Assembly: GCA_004297725.1 (NCBI GenBank)
Contig: SCUS01000151.1
Span: 62,001-126,000 of the forward strand
Origin: Myxococcaceae bacterium
GTDB lineage: Bacteria > Myxococcota_A > Polyangia > Polyangiales > Ga0077539
DNA: 64,000 nt
Direction: 5' to 3'
The notes below the pieces were generated by a model. The model was not told the DNA's origin, made no database searches, and saw only the letters and a list, made by a program, of their open reading frames with translations. Below are positions 8,887 through 17,090 of this stretch, piece after piece. How positions within the stretch are numbered: position 1 is the first letter of the stretch; the number at the start of each line of letters is the position of its first letter. The position numbers were made by a program, and so were the translations under genes.

Positions 8887-9644
8887 CACGGCCCGTCCTC
8901 CGCGAGGGCCGTCTCGCGCTCGATGAGCCTCGCCCTCAGCACCCGCCCGGAGGGCCGGAGGATCACCGGGAGGGTGTCGCCCACGTCGGCGTCGGCACCG
9001 GCGCTCGCCCCGACGCGGATCTCCACGAGGCCCTGGCGCACCACCAGGGTCACCGCGGCGCCGCGGGCGAGCTCAGGGGCGGCCGCGGAGGGAGGGAGCA
9101 TCAGGTCGACCTGCACCGAGGCGCGGCCGAGGACGTCGGCGCCCGCGCGGAAGGTGACCAGCGCGGTGGTGGAAAGCGCCCCGGCCCGTCGGGGCAGCCG
9201 GGGGAGCTCGGCGGTGACGGCGTCCCAGCCCGCGGGCACGTCGAGCCCTCGGGAGGCGCGCACCCCCGTCAGCGCGGCGCCCCGGGGGAGGGGGCGCTGA
9301 GAGAGCCCGGCGCGGGTGAGGCGCTCGAGCTCGGTGGCCGAGACGGTGCGGGAGAGGCGCACCACGCGGACGGCCTCGGGAATCTGCGAGGGCTCCGTCG
9401 CGGCGTGCTCCCTGAGCGCGCGGAGGATGGTGGCGCGGTCGATGAGCCGCGAACCCCCGACGGAGGGGGAGGGGCCGAGGTCGATCGAGGCCGAGTCCGA
9501 GGGGGCGCCGCGCACCACGTCGCCGACGAGCACCCGCGCGCCCGTCACGGTGACGAGCGAAGGCGGAGAGGCCTCGGCGCTCGCCACGCCCAGCGAGAGC
9601 GCCAGGGCGGCGAGCAGGGTGGGTCGGCTGCGCCCGCGGCTCAT
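8886..9644 (-). CDS. flgA: P-ring assembly chaperone FlgA
   Basis: 252 residues, periplasmic. A signal peptide (LLAALALSLGVASAEA) is followed by a two-part domain. The C-terminal SAF-like region has LPRGAALTGVRASRGLDVPAGWD, then AAVTLVVRQGLVEIRVGASAGADADVGDTLPV and RPSGRVLRARLIERETAL, typical of FlgA. The ATG at 9644 overlaps the flgG stop (ATGA). FlgA helps FlgI polymerise into the P ring, whose gene is two places downstream. Confidence 0.9.
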   Translation of the reverse strand: MSRGRSRPTLLAALALSLGVASAEASPPSLVTVTGARVLVGDVVRGAPSDSASIDLGPSPSVGGSRLIDRATILRALREHAATEPSQIPEAVRVVRLSRTVSATELERLTRAGLSQRPLPRGAALTGVRASRGLDVPAGWDAVTAELPRLPRRAGALSTTALVTFRAGADVLGRASVQVDLMLPPSAAAPELARGAAVTLVVRQGLVEIRVGASAGADADVGDTLPVILRPSGRVLRARLIERETALAEDGP

Positions 9645-10420
9645 CGCATCTGCGTCGCGTTGCGGAGCATCTCGTCGGCGGCCTGCACGACCTTGGAGTT
9701 GACCTCGTAGGCGCGCTGGGTGCGGATGAGCCCGATCATCTCCTGCACCACCTCGACGTTGGAGCCCTCGAGGGAGCCCTGCATCAGGCTGCCGAGGCCG
9801 TTCTGCCCGGGGGTGCCGCTGGTGGCCTCGCCGCTCGCGCCGGTGGCGGTGAAGAGGTTGTGCCCCACCGGCTGGAGCCCCGCGGGGTTGGGGAAGGCCA
9901 CGAGCTGGATCTGCCCGAGCTGCGTGGGGACGTGCTGCCCCGCCTGGGTGGCGCTGACGGTGCCGTCTGCGCCGATGGTGACCCGGGTCGCGTCGATGGG
10001 GATGTTGATCGCGGGCTCGATGGGGAGGCCCTCGACGTTGACGAGGCGCCCCTGGGAGTCGAGCCGAAGGGCGCCCGCGCGGGTGTAGGCGACGTCGCCG
10101 TTGACCCGGTTGACCGCGAGGAAGCCAGCGCCCTCGATGGCCACGTCGAGGGGGTTGTCGGTCTGCTGGATGGACCCCTGGGAGAACTGCCGCGAGGTGG
10201 CGACGACGCGCGCTCCCGAGCCGAGCTGCACCCCCGCCGGGGCCCCGACGCCGCCGCCCGGACCCGCGGGGCGGACGGTCTGGTAGATCAGGTCCTCGAA
10301 CTGCGACTCCTGGCGCTTGTAGCCAGAGGTGTTGGCGTTCGCGAGGTTGTTGGAGATCGTGTCGAGGTTCGTCTCCTGCGCGACCATCCCCGTAGCAGCG
10401 ACGTGTAGCGATCGGAACAT
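9641..10420 (-). CDS. flgG: Distal rod protein FlgG
   Basis: 259 residues. MFRSLHVAATGMVAQETNLDTISNNLANANTSGYKR is the family N-terminus (usual form MIRSLWTAATGM) and MQGSLEGSNVEVVQEMIGLIRTQRAYEVNSKVVQAADEML the paired C-terminal helix. I placed the start at the ATG at 10420 because it aligns exactly with the family; an ATG at 10450 would add ten residues and has a weak, distant GGAG. It encodes the distal rod through the P and L rings. Confidence 0.93.
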   Translation of the reverse strand: MFRSLHVAATGMVAQETNLDTISNNLANANTSGYKRQESQFEDLIYQTVRPAGPGGGVGAPAGVQLGSGARVVATSRQFSQGSIQQTDNPLDVAIEGAGFLAVNRVNGDVAYTRAGALRLDSQGRLVNVEGLPIEPAINIPIDATRVTIGADGTVSATQAGQHVPTQLGQIQLVAFPNPAGLQPVGHNLFTATGASGEATSGTPGQNGLGSLMQGSLEGSNVEVVQEMIGLIRTQRAYEVNSKVVQAADEMLRNATQMR

Positions 10421-10539
10421 GGCGGACTGCCGTTGCGAGTTGGATGCCATGGGCTCGCACCGTCTCCGCGAGGCCGCGCCGGGGGTGTTTGGTAGAGAGG
10501 GCAGCGCGGTGAGGGGGCCGCCACGCCCTTGGCGGGCCG

Positions 10540-11430
10540 TCAGTCGGCTGGCGCCGCGGCCGCGTCGTCCATGACGGCGGCGTCGGTGCCGGCGGCGCTG
10601 GCGTCGCCCGCGGTGTCGGGGCTCGCGGCGCTGGCGTCACCCACCTCGGCGCGGATCGCGGCGACCGGGTCGACGGCGGCGTCGGCGTCGAGGGCGGAGT
10701 CGTTGGCCGGGTCGTGGATCGAGACCACGATGTCGACCCGACGGTTCTGCTGGCGGCCGTCGTCGGTGGTGTTGGGAGCGATGGGGTGAAACTCCCCGTA
10801 GCCCGAGGCGGAGAGGTGATCCGGGGGGAAGGCCGCGCCCGCGATCACCTGGAGCACCGAGACGGCGCGGGCGGTCGAGAGCTCCCAGTTGGAGCGGTAG
10901 CGCGAGGTGCGGATGGGGTTGCCGTCGGTGTGCCCCTCGACGCGCATGTTGACGGGAAACTCCTTGAGCGAACGGGCGAGGTTGGTGAGGATCGTCAGGG
11001 CGGCGTCCTTCACCGAGGCGTCGCCGCTCTCGAAGAAGACGTGGTCGGGCATGCGCAGGACGAAGTCGTTGCGGCGGCGGATCACCCGGACGGACTCCAT
11101 CCCCGTGTTGTGGGTGATGGCCCCGTTGAGGGCCTCGGCGAGGTTCTCCAGGCTGAACACCACGTGGGGGTCGGTGACCTCGCGGCGCTCCGCGCGCCGG
11201 GGGGGCGTGTTGGTGTTGGCCATCATCAGCCCGTCGCTGCCGCGAGGGACGATCGTCACGCCGGTGGCGCCCGCGAAGCTCTCGGAGAAGGCCCCGAGGC
11301 GGCGCTGGTCGACCTGCGACGTCGAGAACATCACCACGAAGAACGCGAACAACAGCGTGATGAAGTCGGCGTAGCTGATGAGCCAGCGCTCGTGGTTGAC
11401 GTGCTCCGCGTGCTTCTTGCGCCTGCCCAT
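10540..11430 (-). CDS. motB: Flagellar stator protein MotB
   Basis: 296 residues. One N-terminal membrane segment, WLISYADFITLLFAFFVVMFS, carries the proton-binding Asp22. A periplasmic OmpA/MotB peptidoglycan-binding domain follows, with VEGHTDGNPIRTSRYRSNWELSTARA and GEFHPIAPNTTDDGRQQNRRVDIVV. The last 45 residues are an Asp/Ala-rich acidic tail not usual in MotB, resembling the DA-rich tails of other exported proteins in this window. It lies directly downstream of motA. Confidence 0.95.
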   Translation of the reverse strand: MGRRKKHAEHVNHERWLISYADFITLLFAFFVVMFSTSQVDQRRLGAFSESFAGATGVTIVPRGSDGLMMANTNTPPRRAERREVTDPHVVFSLENLAEALNGAITHNTGMESVRVIRRRNDFVLRMPDHVFFESGDASVKDAALTILTNLARSLKEFPVNMRVEGHTDGNPIRTSRYRSNWELSTARAVSVLQVIAGAAFPPDHLSASGYGEFHPIAPNTTDDGRQQNRRVDIVVSIHDPANDSALDADAAVDPVAAIRAEVGDASAASPDTAGDASAAGTDAAVMDDAAAAPAD

Positions 11431-11470
11431 TGAGAGGTCCTGAGTCGGTCTCCCCGCCCGCGGCGGGGGG

Positions 11471-12241
11471 TTACGCGCGCGCGGCCTTCGCCGGGCTGTG
11501 GTCGTGGAGGAAGGCCGAGAGGCGCTCGCGCACCAGCTTGGGGTTCATCCCCTCCTGGATCGCGAGCACGCCCACCAGGGTGAGCTGGCGGAGGTTGGAC
11601 TCGTCCCGCACCTGCAGCTTGATGCGCCCCCCCAGCGGCAGGAAGACGATGTTCGCCACGCCCACCCCGTAGATGGTCGCCACGAAGGCCGCCGCGATGC
11701 CGTGGCCCACGGCGTTGATGTCCGAGAGGTTGCTCATCACGTGGATGAGCCCGAGCACCGCGCCGATGATCCCCACCGTCGGGGCGTAGCCGCCGCCGGC
11801 CTCGAAGACCTTGGCGGCCTCCTCGCCGTGCTCCTCCTGCTTGTCGATGATGATCTCCATCGTCTCGCGCAGCGCGTTGGAGTCGGCCCCGTCGATGGCC
11901 ATCATCAGCGCCTTCGAGAGGAAGGGGTCCGACGCGTTGGAGGCCACCTTCTCCAGCGCCAGGATGCCCTCGAGGCGCGCCTGGTTGGCGTACCCGACGA
12001 TCTCCTCGATGAGGGCCCGCGCGTCCTGCGTGGGCTTCTTGAAGGTCTTGCCCGCGGCCTGGAGCGCGGCCTTCAAGGTCGCGAGGGGGTACTGCACGAT
12101 GACGGCGCCGATGGTTCCGCCGAGCACGATGAGCGCGGCGGGGCCGCCGAGCACCGAGCTCATGTGGCCGCCCTCCAGCGCGTTGCCGAAGAGGATCGCC
12201 ACGAAGGCGACCACCATCCCGATGATGGGTCCGGGCTGCAT
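11471..12241 (-). CDS. motA: Flagellar stator protein MotA
   Basis: 256 residues with four predicted membrane segments, including IIGMVVAFVAILFGNALEGG and the conserved PTVGIIGAVLGLIHVM. The cytoplasmic loop (residues about 60-145) contacts FliG. Start is the ATG at 12241, which overlaps the flbD stop as TGATG, so an upstream extension in this frame would run into flbD and is rejected. With MotB it forms the ion-driven stator. Confidence 0.95.
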   Translation of the reverse strand: MQPGPIIGMVVAFVAILFGNALEGGHMSSVLGGPAALIVLGGTIGAVIVQYPLATLKAALQAAGKTFKKPTQDARALIEEIVGYANQARLEGILALEKVASNASDPFLSKALMMAIDGADSNALRETMEIIIDKQEEHGEEAAKVFEAGGGYAPTVGIIGAVLGLIHVMSNLSDINAVGHGIAAAFVATIYGVGVANIVFLPLGGRIKLQVRDESNLRQLTLVGVLAIQEGMNPKLVRERLSAFLHDHSPAKAARA

Positions 12242-12516
12242 CAGCGCTCGTCCCGCCGCCGCTGCAGGTCCGCCGGCCTGCCCACCCTCGGGGGATCGCC
12301 CTCGATGGGCCCGAGGGGCACGCCCGCCGGGTCGACCATCCTCACCAGGCGCCGGTACTCCAGCACCGTCTGGATCAGCTCGTCGAGCGTCTCCCTCACC
12401 ATCAGCTTCTCGCCGTTGATGAGGAAGAGCGTCGTGTCGGGCGTCGCCTCCACCCACGAGATGTGGTCGGGGTTGATCGCGATGGTGTGGTGGTTGAGCC
12501 GGGTGAGTTTCAACAT
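12241..12516 (-). CDS. swrD: FlbD/SwrD family flagellar protein
   Basis: A 91-residue protein starting MLKLTRLNHHTIAINPDHISWVEATPDTTLFLINGEKLMVRETLDELI, the FlbD (EndoFlbD/SwrD) family signature. This small cytoplasmic protein usually lies just before motAB; in Bacillus SwrD it raises motor torque. It is not the Caulobacter NtrC-like FlbD. The last 25 residues are a Pro/Arg-rich extension beyond the usual 60-70 residue core. First gene of the minus-strand operon, with a sigma-54 type promoter about 30 bases upstream. Confidence 0.88.
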   Translation of the reverse strand: MLKLTRLNHHTIAINPDHISWVEATPDTTLFLINGEKLMVRETLDELIQTVLEYRRLVRMVDPAGVPLGPIEGDPPRVGRPADLQRRRDER

Positions 12517-12544
12517 GCGCGGAGGTCCATCTCCCGCCATCGCA

Positions 12545-12561
12545 GGGCAACCCTCGGGCCA
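12545..12561 (-). promoter_or_regulatory. Sigma-54 (RpoN) promoter of the flbD-motAB-flg operon
   Basis: The minus strand reads TGGCCCGAGGGTTGCCC, with GG and GC separated by exactly 10 bases. The RpoN consensus is TGGCAC-N5-TTGCW; only the A of the -24 box and the final W differ. The -12 GC lies about 30 bases before the flbD ATG, leaving a short leader of about 20 bases. The activator gene is not in the window. Confidence 0.7.
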
Positions 12562-12618
12562 CCCGCCGCGCTCCCCTCGCGGCACGCTTCGTGTAGCCGC
12601 TCCGATCGAGGTTCTCCC

Positions 12619-13008
12619 ATGAGCGGCATCCTGGACACCACAGAGCGCATCCGTAGCGGGCTCGACTACCACCTCCAACGCCACAACCTGCTGACGGCCA
12701 ACCTCACGCAGATCGACACCCCGGGCTTCCGCCCGCTCGACCTGGTGCGGCGCGCGTCCTTCGAGGCCGAGCTCGACACGGCCATCTCCGCCAGCACCGA
12801 GGGGCACATCCCCCTCGCTCGCGGCGCGGGCAACCGCTTCGACGTGGTGCAGGACCCCAACGCCACCGTCGGCTTCGACGGCAACGGCGTGAGCGTCGAC
12901 CGCGAGGCCGTGAAGATCGCGGCCAACCAGATCCGGTACGACTCGCTCACGGTGCTCGCGACACAACAACTCACCGGCCTGCAGTGGGCCGCCAGCGACG
13001 GACGGTAA
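12619..13008 (+). CDS. flgB: Proximal rod protein FlgB
   Basis: 129 residues. MSGILDTTERIRSGLDYHLQRHNLLTANLTQIDTPGFRP contains the rod-family NLxxxDTPGF motif, and the C-terminus REAVKIAANQIRYDSLTVLATQQLTGL is the paired FlgB helix. It is the first gene of the 20.5-kb plus-strand flagellar operon. The ATG at 12619 was taken because the open frame upstream crosses the divergent promoter region. Together with FlgC, FlgF and FliE it builds the proximal rod. Confidence 0.93.
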   Translation: MSGILDTTERIRSGLDYHLQRHNLLTANLTQIDTPGFRPLDLVRRASFEAELDTAISASTEGHIPLARGAGNRFDVVQDPNATVGFDGNGVSVDREAVKIAANQIRYDSLTVLATQQLTGLQWAASDGR

Positions 13009-13014
13009 CCACCC

Positions 13015-13461
13015 ATGAGCGGACACTTCTCCGTGGCGGGCGTCTTCAGCGCCCTCGAGGTCGCGGGCTCGGGGCTCACGGCCGAGCGCGGGCGCATGAA
13101 CATCATCGCCGGCAACCTCGCCAACGTGCGCACCACCCGCGACGCCAACGGCGCGCCCTACCGCCGCCTCGACCCGGTGTTCTCCGCCGAGATGGTGGCG
13201 CCCAACGCGCATGACCCGGTGCTGCGAGAGGTGCAGGGCGTCCGGCTGTCGGACGTGCGGCCCGACCCCACCCCCGGCCAGCGGATGTACGAGCCCGGCC
13301 ACCCCGACGCCGACGCGCAGGGCTACGTCGAGTACCCGAACGTCAACGTGGTGACGGAGATGGTCAACCTCATGACTGCCTCCCGCGCCTACGAGGCCGG
13401 GGTGACCAGCATCGAGTCGGTGAAGTCCATGGCCCGCGCGGCCCTTCGCATCGGGCAGTAG
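13015..13461 (+). CDS. flgC: Proximal rod protein FlgC
   Basis: 148 residues. FSALEVAGSGLTAERGRMNIIAGNLANVRTTRDANGAPYRR and the C-terminal VNVVTEMVNLMTASRAYEAGVTSIESVKSMARAALRIGQ are the FlgC signature ends. It follows flgB by six bases and precedes fliE by two, the standard flgBC-fliE order. It sits in the periplasmic rod on the MS ring. Confidence 0.95.
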   Translation: MSGHFSVAGVFSALEVAGSGLTAERGRMNIIAGNLANVRTTRDANGAPYRRLDPVFSAEMVAPNAHDPVLREVQGVRLSDVRPDPTPGQRMYEPGHPDADAQGYVEYPNVNVVTEMVNLMTASRAYEAGVTSIESVKSMARAALRIGQ

Positions 13462-13463
13462 CG

Positions 13464-13781
13464 GTGAGCGCCATCGCGTCGATCGCGGACGTGTCGAGGG
13501 TCTACCCCACGGCCGAGGTGGGCATGGGGTCCATGGGCCCGGCTCCGGCGAGCACCGCCCCGGTGGACTTCGGCGACGTGCTCCACGACGCCGTCAACCG
13601 GGTGAACGCCATGAGCGAGCGCTCCACGCGCCAGGTCGAGGCGCTGGCCGCGGGCGCCTCGGACGACATCCACGGCACCATGATCTCCGTGCAGGAGGCC
13701 ACCATCGGGGTGAGGCTGCTGGGGTCGGTGCGCAACAAGCTGCTCGACGCGTTCCACGAGGTCTGGCGCACCGGTGTCTGA
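13464..13781 (+). CDS. fliE: Hook-basal body protein FliE
   Basis: 105 residues. The C-terminal two thirds, DFGDVLHDAVNRVNAMSERSTRQVEALAAGASDDIHGTMISVQEATIGVRLLGSVRNKLLDAFHEVWR, matches FliE, which links the MS ring to the rod. Start is GTG at 13464. It overlaps the start of fliF by eight bases, which suggests translational coupling. Confidence 0.92.
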   Translation: MSAIASIADVSRVYPTAEVGMGSMGPAPASTAPVDFGDVLHDAVNRVNAMSERSTRQVEALAAGASDDIHGTMISVQEATIGVRLLGSVRNKLLDAFHEVWRTGV

Positions 13782-15390
13782 AGAAGCCTCAACGTTCGCA
13801 CCCCTCATGGCGCGGGTGGCGCCAGCGCAGCGATGGATCACCTCGCTGTCTCGCCCGGCGAGGGTGCTGCTGGCCTCGACGCTCATCGTCGCGGCGCTGC
13901 TGGGCGCGTGGCTCACCTGGCGGAGCAGCGTCGCCAACTGGGGCGTGCTGTACACGCAGCTCGACCGTGACGACGCCGCCGCCCTGGTGAACAAGCTCAA
14001 GGAGCTCAAGGTCCCGTACCGGGTGCGGGGCGAGGGGACCGCCATCGAGGTGCCCGAGGAGAAGGTGCACGAGCTGCGGCTGGAGCTCGCCAGCGCGGGC
14101 CTGCCTCGCGGCGGCGGCGTGGGCTTCGAGGCCTTCGACCGGATGCGCCTCGGGGCGACTGAGTTCGAGCAGCGGGTGATGTTCCGTCGGGCGCTGGAGG
14201 GCGAGCTGGGGCGCACCATCGGCTCGCTGGGCGCCGTGCAGTCCGCGAGGGTGCACCTGGTGATGACCGAGCGGAGCGTGTTCGTGTCGCGCAACGACCC
14301 GGCGAGCGCCTCGGTGGTGGTGCGGCTCCGGCCGGGGCGCCACCTCGGGCCCGCGGAGGTCTCGGGCATCGTGCACATGGTCGCCTCGTCGGTGCCGTCG
14401 CTCAACGCGTCGAGGGTCGCCCTGGTGACCACCGACGGCGAGATGCTCCACCGCCCTCGGGCCCCTGGCGACGAGGAGGGCGCCGAGGACGAGCGCGGCT
14501 CCGGCGGGCGCTCCCTCGAGTCCTCGCTGGAGGAGCGCACCCGCGCCCTGCTGTCGAGGCTCGTGGGCGAGGGCCACGTCGACGTGCGCGCCTCCGTCGA
14601 GATGGACCACGCCCGCGTCGAGCGCACCGAGGACCACTACGACCGCGCCCGCACCGCGCTCCGCAGCGAGGAGCAGAGCCAGGAGTTCGTCACCGCCGCG
14701 GGCAACATCACCGTGGCCGGGGTTCCGGGCGCGGAGAGCAACATCGGGTCTGCCGCCGAGCCGGTGGACCCCGCCCAGGCCGACGGCGGCGTGCTCCGGG
14801 AGCAGCACACGCGCAACTTCGAGGTCGACCACGTGAGCGAGCGTCGGCTCACCACCCGCGGCGTCGTCAAGCGCATCACCGTGGCGGTCGTCGTCGACGG
14901 CGTGACCCGCACCGAGGGCGGCCAGACCCGGGTGGTCCCCCGGGACGCCGCGGAGCTCGCCCACCTGACCGCGCTGGTGCGGGGCGCCATCGGCGCCAAC
15001 ACCGAGCGCGGCGACGTGGTGACGGTGGAGTCGATCCCCTTCCAGGAGACCCTCGACGCCCCGGTGGCGACGGCCTCGAGGCGCGCCGTGGCGAGGCCCT
15101 CGCGCACCCCGCGCGGGTACATCATCGCCGGGGTGGTGGCCGCCGCGGCGGTGCTCCTGGGCGTCGCCCTGCTGGCGCTCCGTCGTCGCTCGCCGAAGGA
15201 GAACCCCACGGGCATCCAGCTCGCCGGGCTGCCTCCGCAGGAGCCCGTCCCCCAGCTCGACCCCGAGGTGGTGCGGGAGAGCCTCCGGGCGCAGGTGCAC
15301 TCCCGGGTGCTCGCCGACCCGGCCACCGCGGCCCTGGTGCTGCGCTTCTGGCTGGGCACCGACGCCCCCGACCGCAACGCCAAGAACTGA
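13774..15390 (+). CDS. fliF: MS-ring protein FliF
   Basis: 538 residues. Two membrane segments, VLLASTLIVAALLGAWLTW (about 30-50) and IIAGVVAAAAVLLGVALLALRR (about 450-471), flank a periplasmic part with NKLKELKVPYRVRGEGTAIEVP, GVGFEAFDRMRLGATEFEQRVMFRRALEGELGRTI and SARVHLV. The cytoplasmic tail should bind FliG, encoded next. GTG start at 13774 inside fliE. FliF forms the inner-membrane ring housing the export gate. Confidence 0.96.
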   Translation: MSEEASTFAPLMARVAPAQRWITSLSRPARVLLASTLIVAALLGAWLTWRSSVANWGVLYTQLDRDDAAALVNKLKELKVPYRVRGEGTAIEVPEEKVHELRLELASAGLPRGGGVGFEAFDRMRLGATEFEQRVMFRRALEGELGRTIGSLGAVQSARVHLVMTERSVFVSRNDPASASVVVRLRPGRHLGPAEVSGIVHMVASSVPSLNASRVALVTTDGEMLHRPRAPGDEEGAEDERGSGGRSLESSLEERTRALLSRLVGEGHVDVRASVEMDHARVERTEDHYDRARTALRSEEQSQEFVTAAGNITVAGVPGAESNIGSAAEPVDPAQADGGVLREQHTRNFEVDHVSERRLTTRGVVKRITVAVVVDGVTRTEGGQTRVVPRDAAELAHLTALVRGAIGANTERGDVVTVESIPFQETLDAPVATASRRAVARPSRTPRGYIIAGVVAAAAVLLGVALLALRRRSPKENPTGIQLAGLPPQEPVPQLDPEVVRESLRAQVHSRVLADPATAALVLRFWLGTDAPDRNAKN

Positions 15391-15423
15391 GCGCCACCCG
15401 CAGCGGGTACGCCCGTTGCTCCG

Positions 15424-16401
15424 ATGGGCGGGCAGATGCCTACCGGAGCCGAGAAGGCCGTCCTCTTCCTGCTCTCGCTCGACGAGGAGATCGCTCGCCC
15501 CATCGTGAGCGAGCTGGGGGTCGCCGAGCTCCACAAGCTGCGCGCCGTGGCCTCCACGATGCGAGAGGTCCCCGCCGGGGCCATCGAGGAGACCTGGCGG
15601 GAGTTTCTCGAGCGCTCCCGCAGCGCCGTGGCCGTGCCCCGAGGCGGCCTGCCCTACCTGCGCCGGCTCTCGGTGGTGGCGCTCGGCGAGGAGCAGACCA
15701 ACGCCGTCTTCGAGGACGGCATCACCAGCCCCTTCTCCCGGCTGGAGAGCGCGCCCCCGGACGCCGTGGTGGCCCTGCTCAGCCGGGAGTCGCCCCAGAT
15801 GGCGGCGGCCATCCTCACCCGGCTCGATCCGGCGGCGGCCGCGGCCATCCTCTCGGCCATGCCGCCGGAGCGCCAGATCGCCGTCGTCGAGAACGTCAGC
15901 CGCTTGACGGAGCTTCCCGCCAAGGTGCTCGAAGACGTCGCCGTCGCGCTGGTCGAGGAGCTCCCCACCGCCGACGCCAACACCCTGGTGACCGTCGACG
16001 GCGTGGCCCGCGCGGCCGCCATGCTCAACGCCATCGGGCCGTCGGCCTCCAACATCCTCAAGGACTTCGACGCCTCCGACGCAGCCCTCGCGGGCCGGGT
16101 GCGCCAGGCGATGTTCACCTTCGACGACCTGCGCCGGGTCGACGCCCGCGCCATGCGGGAGATCCTGATCGAGCTGCCCTCCGAGCGCCTCGTCATCGCC
16201 CTGAAGGGAGCGTCGCCGGAGGTCACCGCGGCGATCTTCGCGGGCCTCTCCGAGCGCGCCGCCGAGCTGGCCCGCGACGACCTGGAGGTGCTCGGCAAGG
16301 TGCGCCGCGCCGACGTCGAGGCCGCCCGGAGAGAGCTCGTCGAGGTGGCCCTGCGGCTCGCCGCCGACGGGCGCATCGACCTCGGCCGTGAGGAGGCGTA
16401 G
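15424..16401 (+). CDS. fliG: Flagellar motor switch protein FliG
   Basis: 325 residues. The N-terminal domain (TGAEKAVLFLLSLDEEIARPIVSEL) binds FliF. The middle part has SPQMAAAILTRLDPAAAAAILSAMP with the EHPQ-like region replaced by ESPQ, and the C-domain has MFTFDDLRRVDARAMREILIELPSERLVIALKGASPEV, the charged torque helix region. Length is normal. It forms the C-ring top where MotA acts. Confidence 0.95.
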   Translation: MGGQMPTGAEKAVLFLLSLDEEIARPIVSELGVAELHKLRAVASTMREVPAGAIEETWREFLERSRSAVAVPRGGLPYLRRLSVVALGEEQTNAVFEDGITSPFSRLESAPPDAVVALLSRESPQMAAAILTRLDPAAAAAILSAMPPERQIAVVENVSRLTELPAKVLEDVAVALVEELPTADANTLVTVDGVARAAAMLNAIGPSASNILKDFDASDAALAGRVRQAMFTFDDLRRVDARAMREILIELPSERLVIALKGASPEVTAAIFAGLSERAAELARDDLEVLGKVRRADVEAARRELVEVALRLAADGRIDLGREEA

Positions 16402-16409
16402 CGCACCCG

Positions 16410-17090
16410 ATGGCCCGCCCCGACGAGACCCCCTCCATCGCTCCCTGGTGCCTGCGGCCTGACGACGCGCCCCGCAACTCGCGCCCCCCGTGGATGGAGA
16501 GCGCTCCCTCCGCCGCGGCCCATGCGACCCACGAGGGGGCCGTCGACGAGGCGCCCTCGGAGGCCGCCGAGCCGACGGTGCCGGCCTCGGTCCACCTCGC
16601 GCTGGTCGAGGCGCACGCCGCGCTGCTGGCGCGCCACGAGGCGCTCGTGGCCGAGAACGCGGCCCTCCACGACCGTCGCCAGCAGCTCGTCGCGGCCAAC
16701 GACGCCCTCGCCCGAGACGCCGAGACGGCGAGGGAGCGGCTGCTGGTGGAGAGCGTCCCGGAGATGGTGCGCCTCGCCTGCGCCGTCGCGAGCAGGGTGG
16801 TCGGCGGCGAGCTGCTCACCGACCCGGCCATCGTGGTGGGCTGGGTGCGCGAGGCCGTGGCCGCGCTGGGCGACCGCGAGTCGGTGGCCGTCTCCGTGGC
16901 GCCGGACATCGCCGCGAGCATCCCCTCGGAGGAGTGGAGCGACGCCCTCGGCAGCCAGCAGTCCCCCGCGGTCGACGCCTCGCTGGCGCCCGGCGCGATC
17001 TCGGTGCGCTCCGGGGCCTCCACGGTGCACGTGAGCGCCGCGGCCCGCTTCGCCGCCGTGGCCGCCGACCTCCACGCGGACGCCTCGTGA
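16410..17090 (+). CDS. fliH: Flagellar export stator FliH
   Basis: 226 residues. A disordered N-terminus is followed by an Ala-rich coiled coil (about 60-115) and the FliH/HrpE C-domain, LLVESVPEMVRLACAVASRVVGGELLTDPAIVVGWVREAVAALGDRESVAVSVAPDIA. FliH holds FliI and corresponds to the peripheral stalk of F-type ATPases. Its stop overlaps the fliI GTG (GTGA). Identified by C-domain pattern and by position between fliG and fliI. Confidence 0.88.
   Translation: MARPDETPSIAPWCLRPDDAPRNSRPPWMESAPSAAAHATHEGAVDEAPSEAAEPTVPASVHLALVEAHAALLARHEALVAENAALHDRRQQLVAANDALARDAETARERLLVESVPEMVRLACAVASRVVGGELLTDPAIVVGWVREAVAALGDRESVAVSVAPDIAASIPSEEWSDALGSQQSPAVDASLAPGAISVRSGASTVHVSAAARFAAVAADLHADAS

Noticed and set aside
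12584-12605. Possible plus-strand sigma-54 promoter for flgB (GGCACGCTTCGTG)
   Set aside because: The -24 half looks good, but GC does not follow at the required 10-base spacing.
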